Shown here: positions 10,470-19,227 of the stretch, one piece after another
How the letters are laid out: each line of letters opens with the position of its first letter
Numbering within the stretch: the first letter of the stretch is position 1
Origin: CAYTLW01 sp964438735
GTDB lineage: Bacteria > Myxococcota_A > UBA9042
Length of the DNA stretch: 64,000 bases
Direction: 5' to 3'
NCBI GenBank assembly: GCA_964438735.1
Contig: CAYTLW010000002.1
Location: 1-64,000 of the forward strand
Program-made: the position numbers and the translations under genes
The notes under the pieces: generated by a model
Told to the model about the DNA's origin: nothing
The model's database searches: none
The model's input: only the letters and a program-made list of their open reading frames with translations

Positions 10470-11846
10470 TCAGCCTTCGATCAACAGGCGGGCGGCGGTC
10501 TTCATGAACACCTCAGCCCCTGCAATCCATGCCGGACGGGCCGTCGCCGGGCGTGAACGACGTGATGCATCGGCAGCGTGATCCGATGAAGCCAACTTCC
10601 AGGGCGCAAATCCATAGCAGGGGACCTGTCGCTGACGCCAGCCCAGGGCATCGCGCGTTTCGATCTGCAGGGTCGGCACGGCGATGGCCGACGGATCGGC
10701 GACCTGCAACGCCTCGCACAACATCTGCAACATCGGCCCATGCAGCGGGGCCTCGACCCCATCCTGCTGCGCCAGGACGGTGATCTCGATCTCCCCTCCG
10801 ACGATGGCCTGCAGATCGGCGACCCATTCGGCCGTGGAGCGGCCCGGCACCAGCCGACAATCCAGCGTGGCCTCGCAGCGCTGTGGTCGGCCCGAGGGTC
10901 CGGGCACGGCCTCGATGCCGCGCACTACGGCCGTATCATGCAGCAGCGCGTGCACCAGGGCCCGATCGACCTCGCCCAGCCGACGGGCGATGCCTGCGTG
11001 GGTGGCGGCGCCGAGCAACCCGCGCGCCGCCAGGCCTCTGCCCAGGCCGCCATGTCGTTCGGCGATCCCTCGCAGGAAGGCGCGCGCGGACTCCGTCGGG
11101 CGCAACGGCAAGGCGGTGTCGGCCAGTCGCGCCAGGGCCCGGGCCATGGTCTCGGCGGGCCAGCTGTCGCCAGATGGACCGTGCCCTTCGTCCCGGCGGG
11201 CCAGCAGACGGAGCACGACGACACCCTTCTGCGCCACGGGAACCGGCATGATGGGCAGGCCATCGAATCGGTTGATGCTGCCGCCAGATTCGGCCAGGAC
11301 CAACGCACAATCTTCCAGGACCGCGTTTGCGTCGGCCACCTCTCCGGTAGGCGCCGGTTCTGACCGATGCTCGACGGACAGGACCAGATCCCGCCCCGTG
11401 CTGAGGCCGCCCGCGATGAGCTGGTCCACCGCCACCAGCGTCGCCGCGCCGTACCCTGCCAACAATCCGCCGCGGGCCACCGCCTGGGCGTGTTCGGCTG
11501 CATGGCCGGTGGGCGTGATCGGGGACGTCGGCGGCCCGGCGACCAGGCAGGCGGAGATCAGCACCGCCTGTCGATGACCGGGAGCGAACGCCGGCTGCGA
11601 CGCCGCCAGACGCCACAGCAGGTGCCGTCGACCGTCCGCCCAGGCCTCGCTGGCAGGCAACCCGCGCGTCGCCATGCGCTCCTGCAGCCCTGCGATGGTA
11701 GCCAGCACCGCGGCGTCTCCATCTTGGGCATCCAGGTCACTCAACGTGGCTTCGATCGCTTCGTGCAGCGGCTCCATCGACAGGCCATCGACCGCGATCG
11801 CGGCCTCGGGGCGCTGCCCCTCTCCCCCGCCGGGCCGCTCGGCCAT
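10470..11846 (-). CDS. M20-family metallopeptidase-like protein, metal ligands apparently lost
   Basis: 458 aa from ATG 11846. A GTG one codon upstream is also possible, and both overlap the CotH stop (GTGATG), so the two are coupled. The pattern is that of M20 peptidases: an ESGGS segment, a PVPVAQKGVVVLRLLAR strand followed by GHGPSG, and a CEATLDCRLVPG segment matching the family's dimerisation and C-terminal lobes. The usual ligand motifs H.DVVP, G.DDK and the DEE pair are not recognisable: the aligned stretches read SPITPTGHAAEH, GYGAATLVA and VEHRSEP. A catalytic role is therefore doubtful. The family assignment rests on these partial matches, so a remote relationship only. Confidence 0.7.
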   Translation of the reverse strand: MAERPGGGEGQRPEAAIAVDGLSMEPLHEAIEATLSDLDAQDGDAAVLATIAGLQERMATRGLPASEAWADGRRHLLWRLAASQPAFAPGHRQAVLISACLVAGPPTSPITPTGHAAEHAQAVARGGLLAGYGAATLVAVDQLIAGGLSTGRDLVLSVEHRSEPAPTGEVADANAVLEDCALVLAESGGSINRFDGLPIMPVPVAQKGVVVLRLLARRDEGHGPSGDSWPAETMARALARLADTALPLRPTESARAFLRGIAERHGGLGRGLAARGLLGAATHAGIARRLGEVDRALVHALLHDTAVVRGIEAVPGPSGRPQRCEATLDCRLVPGRSTAEWVADLQAIVGGEIEITVLAQQDGVEAPLHGPMLQMLCEALQVADPSAIAVPTLQIETRDALGWRQRQVPCYGFAPWKLASSDHAADASRRSRPATARPAWIAGAEVFMKTAARLLIEG

Positions 11847-13504
11847 CACGGCACCTTCAGCAGGGATTGCAGCGCCTTGCGTCGGCCCACTGCGAAGGAA
11901 TGCAGCTGTTCGACCCGCTTGATGTAGTCGTCGTTATCGGACCGCTTGTGGTCGTCGGCCAGCAGGTCCGGCTGCATCCGACAGACCGCCACATCCACCT
12001 GCTGCTTGATGAAGGCCGGGGTCATGACCTCCTGGGCCACCCGATCGGCCATGGTCACAAAGCGGGCCCGCCACTGGGGCATGGTCAGCAGGCGCTCGAC
12101 CAGGCCGTTGTAGAAGGAGTGGCCCTTGTACACGCCAGCGAAGGGATCGCCGTCGACGAAGAGCTGGTCGTCCAGGATGTCGTTCTCGGGCGTCCACAAT
12201 CGACCGAAGCTGATGTCCAGATCCCACGGGATATGGCGCCATCGACAGTCGGCTGCCTTGGGATCGCGGTACAGGTAGTAGTTCTTCTTGATGTGATCCT
12301 GGTTCTGAATCACGGCCATGATCGCCAGGTAACGCAAGGTCTCGTCGATCCGCAACACCTCGTCGCCCAGCTGAGCGAGCTTGTCATCCGGCCACTCCAA
12401 CGCCGTGGCGATCAGCGAAACCAGGTCGCTGTAATCGATCTTGCCAGCATGGTGCTGGTAGACCGATCGGTAGGTCTTGTCGTCGGGCAGCGGCGTGAGG
12501 TTGCCGCCGGGTGTGCTCAATACAAAGGGCGGATCGGCTTCGTAGAGGCTGCCGGTTCTGCTCATGTCATTGGCGACCAGGAAGTCCTTGTCGATCCGCT
12601 CCACGTCCAACATCACTCCGTGGTAGCGATCGTTGACCCGCAGGTGGACGAATCGCGACCGGGTCAGCGGCACCTCAACCGTCGCAGCACCAAACACCTG
12701 CAGACCGAGCCAGTACCGCAGCAGCGTGCGATCGCTCCACTCCGCACGCAGGATCAAGGTGTCGCGACCATCAGCGGTGGCGAGGCCGGAATGCAGCTTC
12801 AAACGCAGGCTCTTCTTGGGATGCTCCTTGCTGCTGCCGCCGTGCAGACGCAACTTGCCCGACACGGTCTTGCCTTCCAGGTCAGCCAGCGCCGGGATCC
12901 AGATCTTCTCCTTGGGCGTATCCAGGATCGTGTCCAGATCGTCCGGCGCCAGGAAGATCTGGATGATGGGCAGCTTGCTGGAAAATCCCCATAGCCCCAC
13001 GCTGCCGACCCGCACATCCCCTGGCAGGCTCACCTTCAGCCAATGGGGCCCGGGCGTGTCGACTCGAACCCGCAGGCTGGCTTTGCCCTTGACCAGGGGC
13101 GCGATGGACAACACGGTCACGCCCTCGTCGGTCTCGGCTGTCAGCGTGCCCTGTGCGTCCTTGTCGGTCTTGCCGCCCGGCGCCACGCGCACGCTGATGG
13201 AGACCTGCTCCGGGATTCCCAGGGGTTGCAGGGCGGCGGAGGGTTCGAGTTCGATCGCCCCCTCGGCGAGCGCGACCTCGGGCAACTTGAACGTGTCGAA
13301 GAGCGGGGCGCACGGCGAGGGAGGGTCGGGCAGGCCTGGCCAGGCCAGCTCGGCGGACTCCACGGGGCAGAGGTGCACGCCTTGGTGAACCTTGGCGCCG
13401 TCCGGGACCATGCCGCCATCGGGAATCTCACCGACTACATCGTCAGGGCCACAGCCGCTGGCGACGAGCCCAAAAAACAACACCAGGCGAACGGACCAGG
13501 CCAT
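11846..13504 (-). CDS. CotH-like kinase-fold lipoprotein
   Basis: 552 aa starting at ATG 13504 with a lipoprotein signal (MAWSVRLVLFFGLVASGC, lipid Cys18), so secreted and membrane-anchored. After a roughly 150-residue beta-rich linker, the C-terminal half resembles CotH spore-coat kinase-like proteins: KSLRLKLHSGL, LRAEWSDRTLLRYWLG, HGVMLDVERIDKDFL, and the metal-binding IPWDLDISFG (Asp428/Asp430). In CotH of Bacillus the fold phosphorylates secreted proteins. In Gram-negative lipoproteins the role is unknown. The upstream in-frame extension to 13825 lacks a signal sequence and is rejected. It shares a 148-bp divergent region with the OB-fold-like lipoprotein gene and is followed without a gap by the M20-like gene. 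Confidence 0.85.
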   Translation of the reverse strand: MAWSVRLVLFFGLVASGCGPDDVVGEIPDGGMVPDGAKVHQGVHLCPVESAELAWPGLPDPPSPCAPLFDTFKLPEVALAEGAIELEPSAALQPLGIPEQVSISVRVAPGGKTDKDAQGTLTAETDEGVTVLSIAPLVKGKASLRVRVDTPGPHWLKVSLPGDVRVGSVGLWGFSSKLPIIQIFLAPDDLDTILDTPKEKIWIPALADLEGKTVSGKLRLHGGSSKEHPKKSLRLKLHSGLATADGRDTLILRAEWSDRTLLRYWLGLQVFGAATVEVPLTRSRFVHLRVNDRYHGVMLDVERIDKDFLVANDMSRTGSLYEADPPFVLSTPGGNLTPLPDDKTYRSVYQHHAGKIDYSDLVSLIATALEWPDDKLAQLGDEVLRIDETLRYLAIMAVIQNQDHIKKNYYLYRDPKAADCRWRHIPWDLDISFGRLWTPENDILDDQLFVDGDPFAGVYKGHSFYNGLVERLLTMPQWRARFVTMADRVAQEVMTPAFIKQQVDVAVCRMQPDLLADDHKRSDNDDYIKRVEQLHSFAVGRRKALQSLLKVP

Positions 13505-13652
13505 CGCGGCACGATACACGAAGGGGGATCGGGCCGAAAGAACACCGGCTGACGAGTCGCGGCGCTGGTGACGCCACGGAATTGCCTCAGGCCGACGTTC
13601 TGCTAGAAAGGACACACCGCTACGCCGCAACAAGGCCCGCGGAGGAGCTCTC

Positions 13653-14570
13653 ATGAGCCAGCGTCTTCCATCCCGCTTCATGGTCTGCCTGGTCGGTATG
13701 CTGCTGCTGGCCGCCTGCGGCAAAGACGAGAAGAAGCCCCAACGACCGCTACCTCCACCGGCACCACCGGCGCCAAAGATCGAGCGGGTGACGCCGACGC
13801 TGGGGCACGCCCTGGCTGAACGCACCCGCGAGGCGCTCGAGGTGACCGTAGACGAGAGTGTCGAGGGGCCCTCCTACACCTACCTGAAGGTGCACGACAC
13901 CGAGTCCAACGGCTGGGTGGTCGCCCCCGCCCTGACCGTGCCGGATAAGGCCGAGATCACCATCGAACAGTATGTGCATATGCGCGACTTCGAGGCCCTG
14001 GAGATCGGTCGACGCTTCGACCACGTCCTGGTCGCGTTGCGGGTCAATGGCGCTGGCGTGGTGCTCAAGGAGACCGGCGAAGAGGCGGCGGTCGATCCCG
14101 TCCTGCCGGCGTCGGGCGTGACCATGACCGAGGTGTCGATCCGCCGCGTCAAGATCGCCAAGGCCGACCTGCTGCTGGCCGAGGTCAACGCCCAGAGCGC
14201 CGAGTTGGCCGGCCGCCGGGTCAAGATCCGCGGCCAGGTGTTGCGGGTGATGCCACGGATTCGCGATCGCAACTGGATCTGGCTGCGAGACGGCAGCGGC
14301 GAACAGCGGGATGCGACCCTCGCCGTGGTCATCGATCGGCCCGTCGATCCGGGCCAGGTGCTGCTGCTCGAAGGGCGCGTGAGCGTCAACCGAAAGTTCC
14401 GTATCGGCGGCGCCCACCCTGTGCTCCTGGAGGATGCGGTGGTGCTGGAGTTGGAGTCTGAGGCGCTCTTGCCCGAAGAGGACGCCCTCGGACCCCCGCC
14501 AGCGCCGACAGCGCTGAACGCGCCCGCCCCCGTGGCCGAGCCCGGCGATCCCACCACCACCACCCGCTGA
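13653..14570 (+). CDS. Lipoprotein with NrfJ-like and OB-fold-like domains
   Basis: 305 aa, ATG preceded by GGAGGAG. The N-terminus is a lipoprotein signal (FMVCLVGMLLLAAC). After a Pro-rich linker come two small beta domains. The first (YTYLKVHDTESNGWVVAP, then HMRDFEALEIGRRFDHVL) resembles the NrfJ-type beta-barrel found near cytochrome and copper genes in deltaproteobacteria. The second (RRVKIRGQVLRVMPRI, then DPGQVLLLEGRVSVNRKF) looks like an OB-fold. The C-terminus is Pro/Ala-rich and disordered. Ligand and function are not evident. It is followed 24 bp later by gshB on the same strand, probably in one transcript. Confidence 0.75.
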   Translation: MSQRLPSRFMVCLVGMLLLAACGKDEKKPQRPLPPPAPPAPKIERVTPTLGHALAERTREALEVTVDESVEGPSYTYLKVHDTESNGWVVAPALTVPDKAEITIEQYVHMRDFEALEIGRRFDHVLVALRVNGAGVVLKETGEEAAVDPVLPASGVTMTEVSIRRVKIAKADLLLAEVNAQSAELAGRRVKIRGQVLRVMPRIRDRNWIWLRDGSGEQRDATLAVVIDRPVDPGQVLLLEGRVSVNRKFRIGGAHPVLLEDAVVLELESEALLPEEDALGPPPAPTALNAPAPVAEPGDPTTTTR

Positions 14571-14594
14571 GTTCGGGTCAACCACGGCAACCCC

Positions 14595-15530
14595 ATGGTC
14601 AGACACCTCTTCGTGGTCGATCCACTGACGACCATCCGCATCGACCAGGACTCGTCTTTCGGTTTGATGAGCGAGGCAGAGTCTCGCGGTCATGGGGTGT
14701 GGAGTTGCCAACTGGATGGCCTGCGCGCCGAGGGTGATCAGGCGGGCGCCAACTGCCGCCAGACGACGACCAGACAGGTGCAGGGCGAACATGTGGAGCT
14801 GGGGCCGCCGGAGATGCGTCCCCTGGGCGACTTCGACGTCGTCTGGATGCGCAAGGATCCACCCTTCGACATGGAGTACGTGGCGGCGACCTGGATCCTC
14901 GACCTGGCGCCGGCGACAACGCGCGTGGCCAGTCGCCCGGATTCCCTGCGTAACTGGAACGAAAAGGCCGCCATCATGCAGTTCGGCGACCTGGCGGTCA
15001 CCTCGTTGTTGAGCCGGGATATGGCCGAGATCCTGGATTTTCAGCGCCGGGTCGGCGGCTCGATCGTGCTCAAACCGCTCAACATGTCAGGCGGAGCCGG
15101 CATCATCGCGCTGCACCCGGGCGACCTGAACACGCGCTCCCTGATCGAGACCTGGACCGGCTTCGGCACGACCTTTGTGATGGCGCAACGCTACCTGCCA
15201 GAGGTCAGCCAGGGCGATAAGCGCGTGATCCTCGTCGACGGGGTGGCCCGATCCGCGTTGCTGCGCATCCCCCCCGCCGATGACCTGCGGGGCAACATCC
15301 ACACCGGCGCGGCGGTGGAACTTGCCGGCCTGGATGCCGTCGAGCAGGCGGTCTGCGATGCGCTCGAGCCAGCCCTGCGACAGGCCGGTCACATCTTTTG
15401 CGGAATCGATCTGATCGGCGGCAAGCTGACCGAGATCAACGTCACCAGCCCCACCGGCATCCAGGAAATCCACGCGTTGGGCGGTCCGAACCTGGCTGCG
15501 GAATTGCTCGACGCTGCCCTGGCCCGCTGA
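14595..15530 (+). CDS. gshB: Glutathione synthetase
   Basis: ATP-grasp enzyme joining gamma-glutamylcysteine and glycine to give glutathione. At 311 aa it has the family length. Visible blocks are the N-terminal domain start FVVDPLTTIRIDQDSSF, MRKDPPFDMEYV, the ATP-grasp segment VLKPLNMSGGAGI, GDKRVILVDG, LRGNIHTGA, and the metal/ATP site GIDLIGGKLTEINVTSPTG. All are hallmark GshB motifs. It lies 24 bp after the OB-fold-like lipoprotein gene and converges on the coiled-coil gene with a gap of under 10 bp. No gshA is in the window. Confidence 0.93.
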   Translation: MVRHLFVVDPLTTIRIDQDSSFGLMSEAESRGHGVWSCQLDGLRAEGDQAGANCRQTTTRQVQGEHVELGPPEMRPLGDFDVVWMRKDPPFDMEYVAATWILDLAPATTRVASRPDSLRNWNEKAAIMQFGDLAVTSLLSRDMAEILDFQRRVGGSIVLKPLNMSGGAGIIALHPGDLNTRSLIETWTGFGTTFVMAQRYLPEVSQGDKRVILVDGVARSALLRIPPADDLRGNIHTGAAVELAGLDAVEQAVCDALEPALRQAGHIFCGIDLIGGKLTEINVTSPTGIQEIHALGGPNLAAELLDAALAR

Positions 15531-15539
15531 TCGAAGGGC

Positions 15540-16330
15540 TCAGCCCTGGAGCTTGTCGGCCAGCTCGCGCAGCGCTTGCGCGGCTTCTGCGGCGCCGGCC
15601 TGGCTGGCCTCTTGCTGCGCCCGCGCTTCCTTGAGTTGACCCTCCAGGTCGGTGACCCGTTGGCCCAACTCGGCGGCCTGCTGCTCGGCGGTCTGCAGGG
15701 CGGCCTGGCTGGCTTCCAACTCCTGCCGCGCCTGGCTCGTCTCGGCCTGGGCCGTCTGCAACTGCTCCATGGCGGCGTCCCGAGCGGCCCGCAGACCATC
15801 GAGTTCCGCTGCCCCGTCCTCGCCGCCGGTAGCGGCCAACGACGCTTCCAACTGGTCGCGCAGAGCGGCGTTATCCTTCTCAAGACGAGAGGCTTCGGCG
15901 GTGGCCTGCTGCAGCCCGCTGAGCATGCTGCTCAACTCGGACAAGTTCGACGAGATGACCTCGATGCTGCTCTGCTTGCGGCGGCGCTTCCTCTTGTCGT
16001 CCATGTCGGTGAGCGCGTCGTCCGACGATCCGTCGGCGGCGTCCTCTTCGACGACCTCTTCGATCATCTCGGGCTCGAGCTCGGTGATCTCTTCATCGGC
16101 GATCTCTTCGTCGGCGGGCACGACCTCGGCCTCCAACTCGACCGGCTCTTGCGGTGACTCGGGCTCGGCGGCGGCTTCTTCGGTCGCTTCTTCGGCGACC
16201 TCGGCGGCGGCGGCGGTTTCGGCGGCGGGAGTTTCGGCGGTTTCGGCGGGGGGAGTCTCGGCGGGGTGGTCAGCGGCGGGGGTTGTGGGGGGGGTCTGTG
16301 GGGGGGGCTTGGTGTGCGGGGGGCGGGGGG
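15540..16330 (-). CDS. C-terminal coiled-coil part of the pseudo-receiver protein (frameshifted from the upstream part)
   Basis: This frame carries the acidic linker (PADEEIADEEITELEPEM), a basic patch KRKRRRKQ, and a coiled coil of about 130 residues (NLSELSSMLSGLQ to REARAQQ-like heptads, ending ELADKLQG). It has no convincing start of its own: the frame is open well upstream through a Pro/Glu/Thr/Ala-rich stretch and meets the upstream reading frame inside long G-runs near 16287-16331. I read it as the second half of one gene beginning at 17499. A pseudo-receiver, acidic linker and coiled coil is the layout of the motility proteins FrzS and AglZ. That resemblance is in layout only. Confidence 0.7.
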
Positions 16331-17499
16331 GGTTCTTCTGGGGCCGGCGGGGGGGCGGCCGGCGGCGGCGGCTCAGGGATCTCCTCCACCGGGGCGCGCG
16401 GCGCGTCGATATCGACCACGGGCGGTGCGTCGATCTCCTCGATATCCTCGATCAACTCCAGCGCGTCTTCTTCGAGCAGTGGCGCATCGGCAGCGTCGTC
16501 GAGGCTGTCCACGTCGATCTCTGCGACCGCCTCGGACAGATCCTCAACCAGCAGCTGGGTCGGCAGATCCTCGTCCAACTCGTCACCGCTCAACTCCTCG
16601 AGCAGCTCGGCTTCGATCTCTTCGAGGTCTTCGGCGTCGTCGTCGGTGACCAGCTCGGCTTGCACCGTGATCTCCTCGTCCGCGCCGAAGTCGTCGACCT
16701 CGGCACCCAGATCTTCGGCCACCAGCTCCGGATCCAACTCGACCACCTCGGTATCTGCGCCGTCATCGAAGGGTTCGATCTCCTCCAACTCCTCGATCTC
16801 TTCCAGCTCTTCGATCTCTTCCAGCTCCTCGACCAGCACCTCGTCCGAGAGCTCGAAAGCGCCAAGCACCTCGTCTCCCGCCGCGGCCTCAGCCGATCCG
16901 TCAGCGTCGGCGTTCAGGCCCTGGATGACGTCCATGACCTGCGTGGCGTCCTCATCCAGGCTCTCGTCGCCCTCCTCCGCCGAGACGACATCCATCTGCA
17001 CGGTCTGCGCATCCTGGGCGTCCGACGCGTCACGGGACAGGTCCGAGGTGACGTTGGAGACGGCCTCCACGGGCAGCTCCTCCAACTCCTCGATCTCGTG
17101 CAGCTCATCGATGGCCGTCACCATCGACTCGCGGGTGGCCGCCAGTGCCTTCTCCAGGGCGTTGCCGATCTCCTTGCTGACCTTGGACTGCATCACGTAG
17201 GCGTCGGCCGTGTAGCGCCCTTCGAGGTGTCGCTTGACGTTCTCCCGCTGGTCGTCACGATAGACCACGACCAGTCCCAACGACTGGTCGCTGTCACGCC
17301 GGATGGTGGTCACCATGGCCAGGCTGCGCCGCATGGACGGCCCCAGAACCAGCAGATCGGTGGGCTGCTCGGCCATTCGACGAATGGCTTGCTCCATCGT
17401 GCGCAGAACCTTGAGCGAGGTGCCTTCGGGCAGCGCCTTGCGCAGGTGGCGCTCGACCATTTTGGTGCCACCGACGAGCAGGACTTCGGACTGGGACAT
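16270..17499 (-). CDS. Pseudo-receiver domain protein with long acidic and proline-rich linker (N-terminal part)
   Basis: 409 aa before the frame ends in a Pro-rich stretch. Residues 1-125 have the receiver pattern, but the acidic pocket after beta-1 is VLLVGGTK (Gly-Gly instead of Asp-Asp) and the phospho-acceptor position is Gly53 in DLLVLGPSM, so it cannot be phosphorylated in the usual way. Residues 130-365 are extremely acidic, with ELEEIEELEEIEELEEIE repeats, followed by IPEPPPPAAPPPAPEEPPPP. The reading continues one frame over in the coiled-coil part at 15540-16330, so a frameshift in poly-G (poly-C in the mRNA) separates the halves. It is transcribed divergently from ffh. Confidence 0.8.
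   Translation of the reverse strand: MSQSEVLLVGGTKMVERHLRKALPEGTSLKVLRTMEQAIRRMAEQPTDLLVLGPSMRRSLAMVTTIRRDSDQSLGLVVVYRDDQRENVKRHLEGRYTADAYVMQSKVSKEIGNALEKALAATRESMVTAIDELHEIEELEELPVEAVSNVTSDLSRDASDAQDAQTVQMDVVSAEEGDESLDEDATQVMDVIQGLNADADGSAEAAAGDEVLGAFELSDEVLVEELEEIEELEEIEELEEIEPFDDGADTEVVELDPELVAEDLGAEVDDFGADEEITVQAELVTDDDAEDLEEIEAELLEELSGDELDEDLPTQLLVEDLSEAVAEIDVDSLDDAADAPLLEEDALELIEDIEEIDAPPVVDIDAPRAPVEEIPEPPPPAAPPPAPEEPPPPPAHQAPPTDPPHNPRR
16287..16331. repeat. Cluster of homopolymeric G runs
   Basis: Within 45 bp the plus strand has runs of eight G (16287-16294), eight G (16300-16307), six G (16318-16323) and seven G (16325-16331). They lie inside the Pro-rich linker of the pseudo-receiver gene, exactly where its two halves change frame. 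Either a sequencing/assembly error or a natural slippage site would produce this. Confidence 0.9.
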
Positions 17500-17676
17500 C
17501 GGGCTCTCCTGACCACACGGCGCGGCGGCGCCGACTCGGATTGCGGCCGCTGAGTGTCACGCGATCGGGCGCGGGGGGTCAAGGGTGTGCCACTGGACCA
17601 GATGTGCCCGCCTGCGCTTGAAAATCCCCATGCGGCGCTCTAGTCTGCCGCGCTTGTCCGGACGGAGGTCTGACCC

Positions 17677-19206
17677 ATGCTCGAGACGATCACCAAGGGA
17701 TTCCGCTCTGCGCGGCACCGCCTGCAAGGCTACCGGGAGATCGACGAGGAAATCCTCGACGAGGTCCTGGTCGATATCCGATCGAGCCTGCTGGAGGCCG
17801 ACGTCGAGTTCGGCGTGGTCAAGCACTTCATCAACCACGTCAAGGACAAGGCCCTTGGCGAGGTGGTCCAGCTCAAGGCCCAGAGCGAAGAAGGCGAGAC
17901 CCTGCAGGTCACCCCGCAGGATCACTTCATCAAGATCTGCCACGACGAGCTCGAAGGCCTCATGGGGCCCATCGACGCCGGCCTGGACCTCAAGAGCAAG
18001 GGCATCACCACGGTGATGATGGTCGGTCTGCAGGGCTCCGGTAAGACGACCACCGCCGGCAAGCTGGCGCATCTGTACAAGGAGCAGGGCTTCCGGCCCA
18101 TGCTGGTGGCCGCCGACATCTACCGTCCCGCCGCCATCGACCAGCTCAAGGTGCTCGGCGAGCGCCTGGATGTGCCGGTGTTCAGCGAGCCCGGCCTGAC
18201 CCCGCCCGAGCTCTGCGACCAGGGCTTCCAGTGGGCCCGACGCAACGGCCGCAATCTGGTCATCTTCGACACCGCCGGCCGGCTCACCATCGACGAACAG
18301 TTGATGAACGAGCTCAGCCAGATCCGCGCCCGCCGTCCCCCCGACCACACCCTGCTGGTGGTCGACGCCATGATCGGCCAGGACTCGGTGCAGACCGCCA
18401 AGGCCTTCAACGAGCAGGTGGGCATCGACGGCGTGGTGTTGACCAAGCTCGACGGCGACGCCCGCGGTGGCGCGGCGCTGTCGGTCAAGATGGTCACCGG
18501 CGCGCCGATCAAATTCGTCGGTATGGGCGAGGGCCTGGACAAGCTCGAAGAGTTCCGTCCCGAGGGCATGGCCAGCCGCATCCTCGGCATGGGCGACATC
18601 GTCGGCCTGATGAGCGACTTCGAGAAGGTCGTCGACGAGAAGCAGGCCGAAGAAGACGCCCAGCGCATGCTCTCGGGCGACTTCTCGCTGACCGACTTCC
18701 TGGAGCAGATCAAGACGCTCAAGAAGATGGGCAGTCTGCGCGACGTGATGGAGAAGCTGCCCTTCTTCGCCGACATGATGGCCGACGGGGCCAACTTCGA
18801 CGAGAAGGAGCTGGGCCGCATCGAGTCGATGATTCACTCGATGACGCCGGCCGAGCGCAACAACCCCTCGATCATCGACCCCAGCCGGGCGCGCCGTATC
18901 GCCCGCGGGTCGGGCCACAAGCCGACCGACATCCAGAGCCTGCTGCAGCGCTACGACGTCATGCGCCAGATGATGGCGCGGATCGGCGACAGCCCGGGCC
19001 TGCTGGCCAAGTTGCCCGGCTTCTCGCAGATGGGCCAGCTGGCCAAGATGAAGAACATGGACGTGGGCCAGTTCTTCGACGAACTCGAGCAGTCGCCCGA
19101 GCCCCAGGCGCAGAAGGCCTACCAGCCGGCACGCAAATTCGATCGCAAGAAGCGCAACAAGAAGCGCAAGCAAGCGCGCTCGTCACGCAAGAAGAACCGG
19201 CGCTAG
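17677..19206 (+). CDS. ffh: Signal recognition particle protein Ffh
   Basis: SRP54 GTPase that binds 4.5S RNA and signal sequences and docks with FtsY for co-translational membrane targeting. 509 aa; GGAGG lies ten bases before the ATG. The N-domain helix bundle comes first, then the G-domain: GLQGSGKTTTAGKLA (G1), AADIYRPAAIDQL (G2/insertion), DTAGR (G3), TKLDGDARGGAAL (G4), GEGLDKLEEF (G5). The Met-rich M-domain follows (MLSGDFSLTDF, SMTPAERNN, ARGSGHK, MRQMMARIG). The C-terminus is a lysine/arginine tail that may assist RNA binding. The 4.5S RNA gene is not in the window. Confidence 0.97.
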   Translation: MLETITKGFRSARHRLQGYREIDEEILDEVLVDIRSSLLEADVEFGVVKHFINHVKDKALGEVVQLKAQSEEGETLQVTPQDHFIKICHDELEGLMGPIDAGLDLKSKGITTVMMVGLQGSGKTTTAGKLAHLYKEQGFRPMLVAADIYRPAAIDQLKVLGERLDVPVFSEPGLTPPELCDQGFQWARRNGRNLVIFDTAGRLTIDEQLMNELSQIRARRPPDHTLLVVDAMIGQDSVQTAKAFNEQVGIDGVVLTKLDGDARGGAALSVKMVTGAPIKFVGMGEGLDKLEEFRPEGMASRILGMGDIVGLMSDFEKVVDEKQAEEDAQRMLSGDFSLTDFLEQIKTLKKMGSLRDVMEKLPFFADMMADGANFDEKELGRIESMIHSMTPAERNNPSIIDPSRARRIARGSGHKPTDIQSLLQRYDVMRQMMARIGDSPGLLAKLPGFSQMGQLAKMKNMDVGQFFDELEQSPEPQAQKAYQPARKFDRKKRNKKRKQARSSRKKNRR

Positions 19207-19227
19207 TGACAGCCGGCCGAGCGTTCG

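Noticed and set aside
15652..17553. Long open frame on the plus strand opposite the pseudo-receiver gene
   Set aside because: It is an antisense shadow of a GC-rich coding region. The minus-strand protein has a clear domain and codon pattern, and the plus-strand translation has no recognisable domain.
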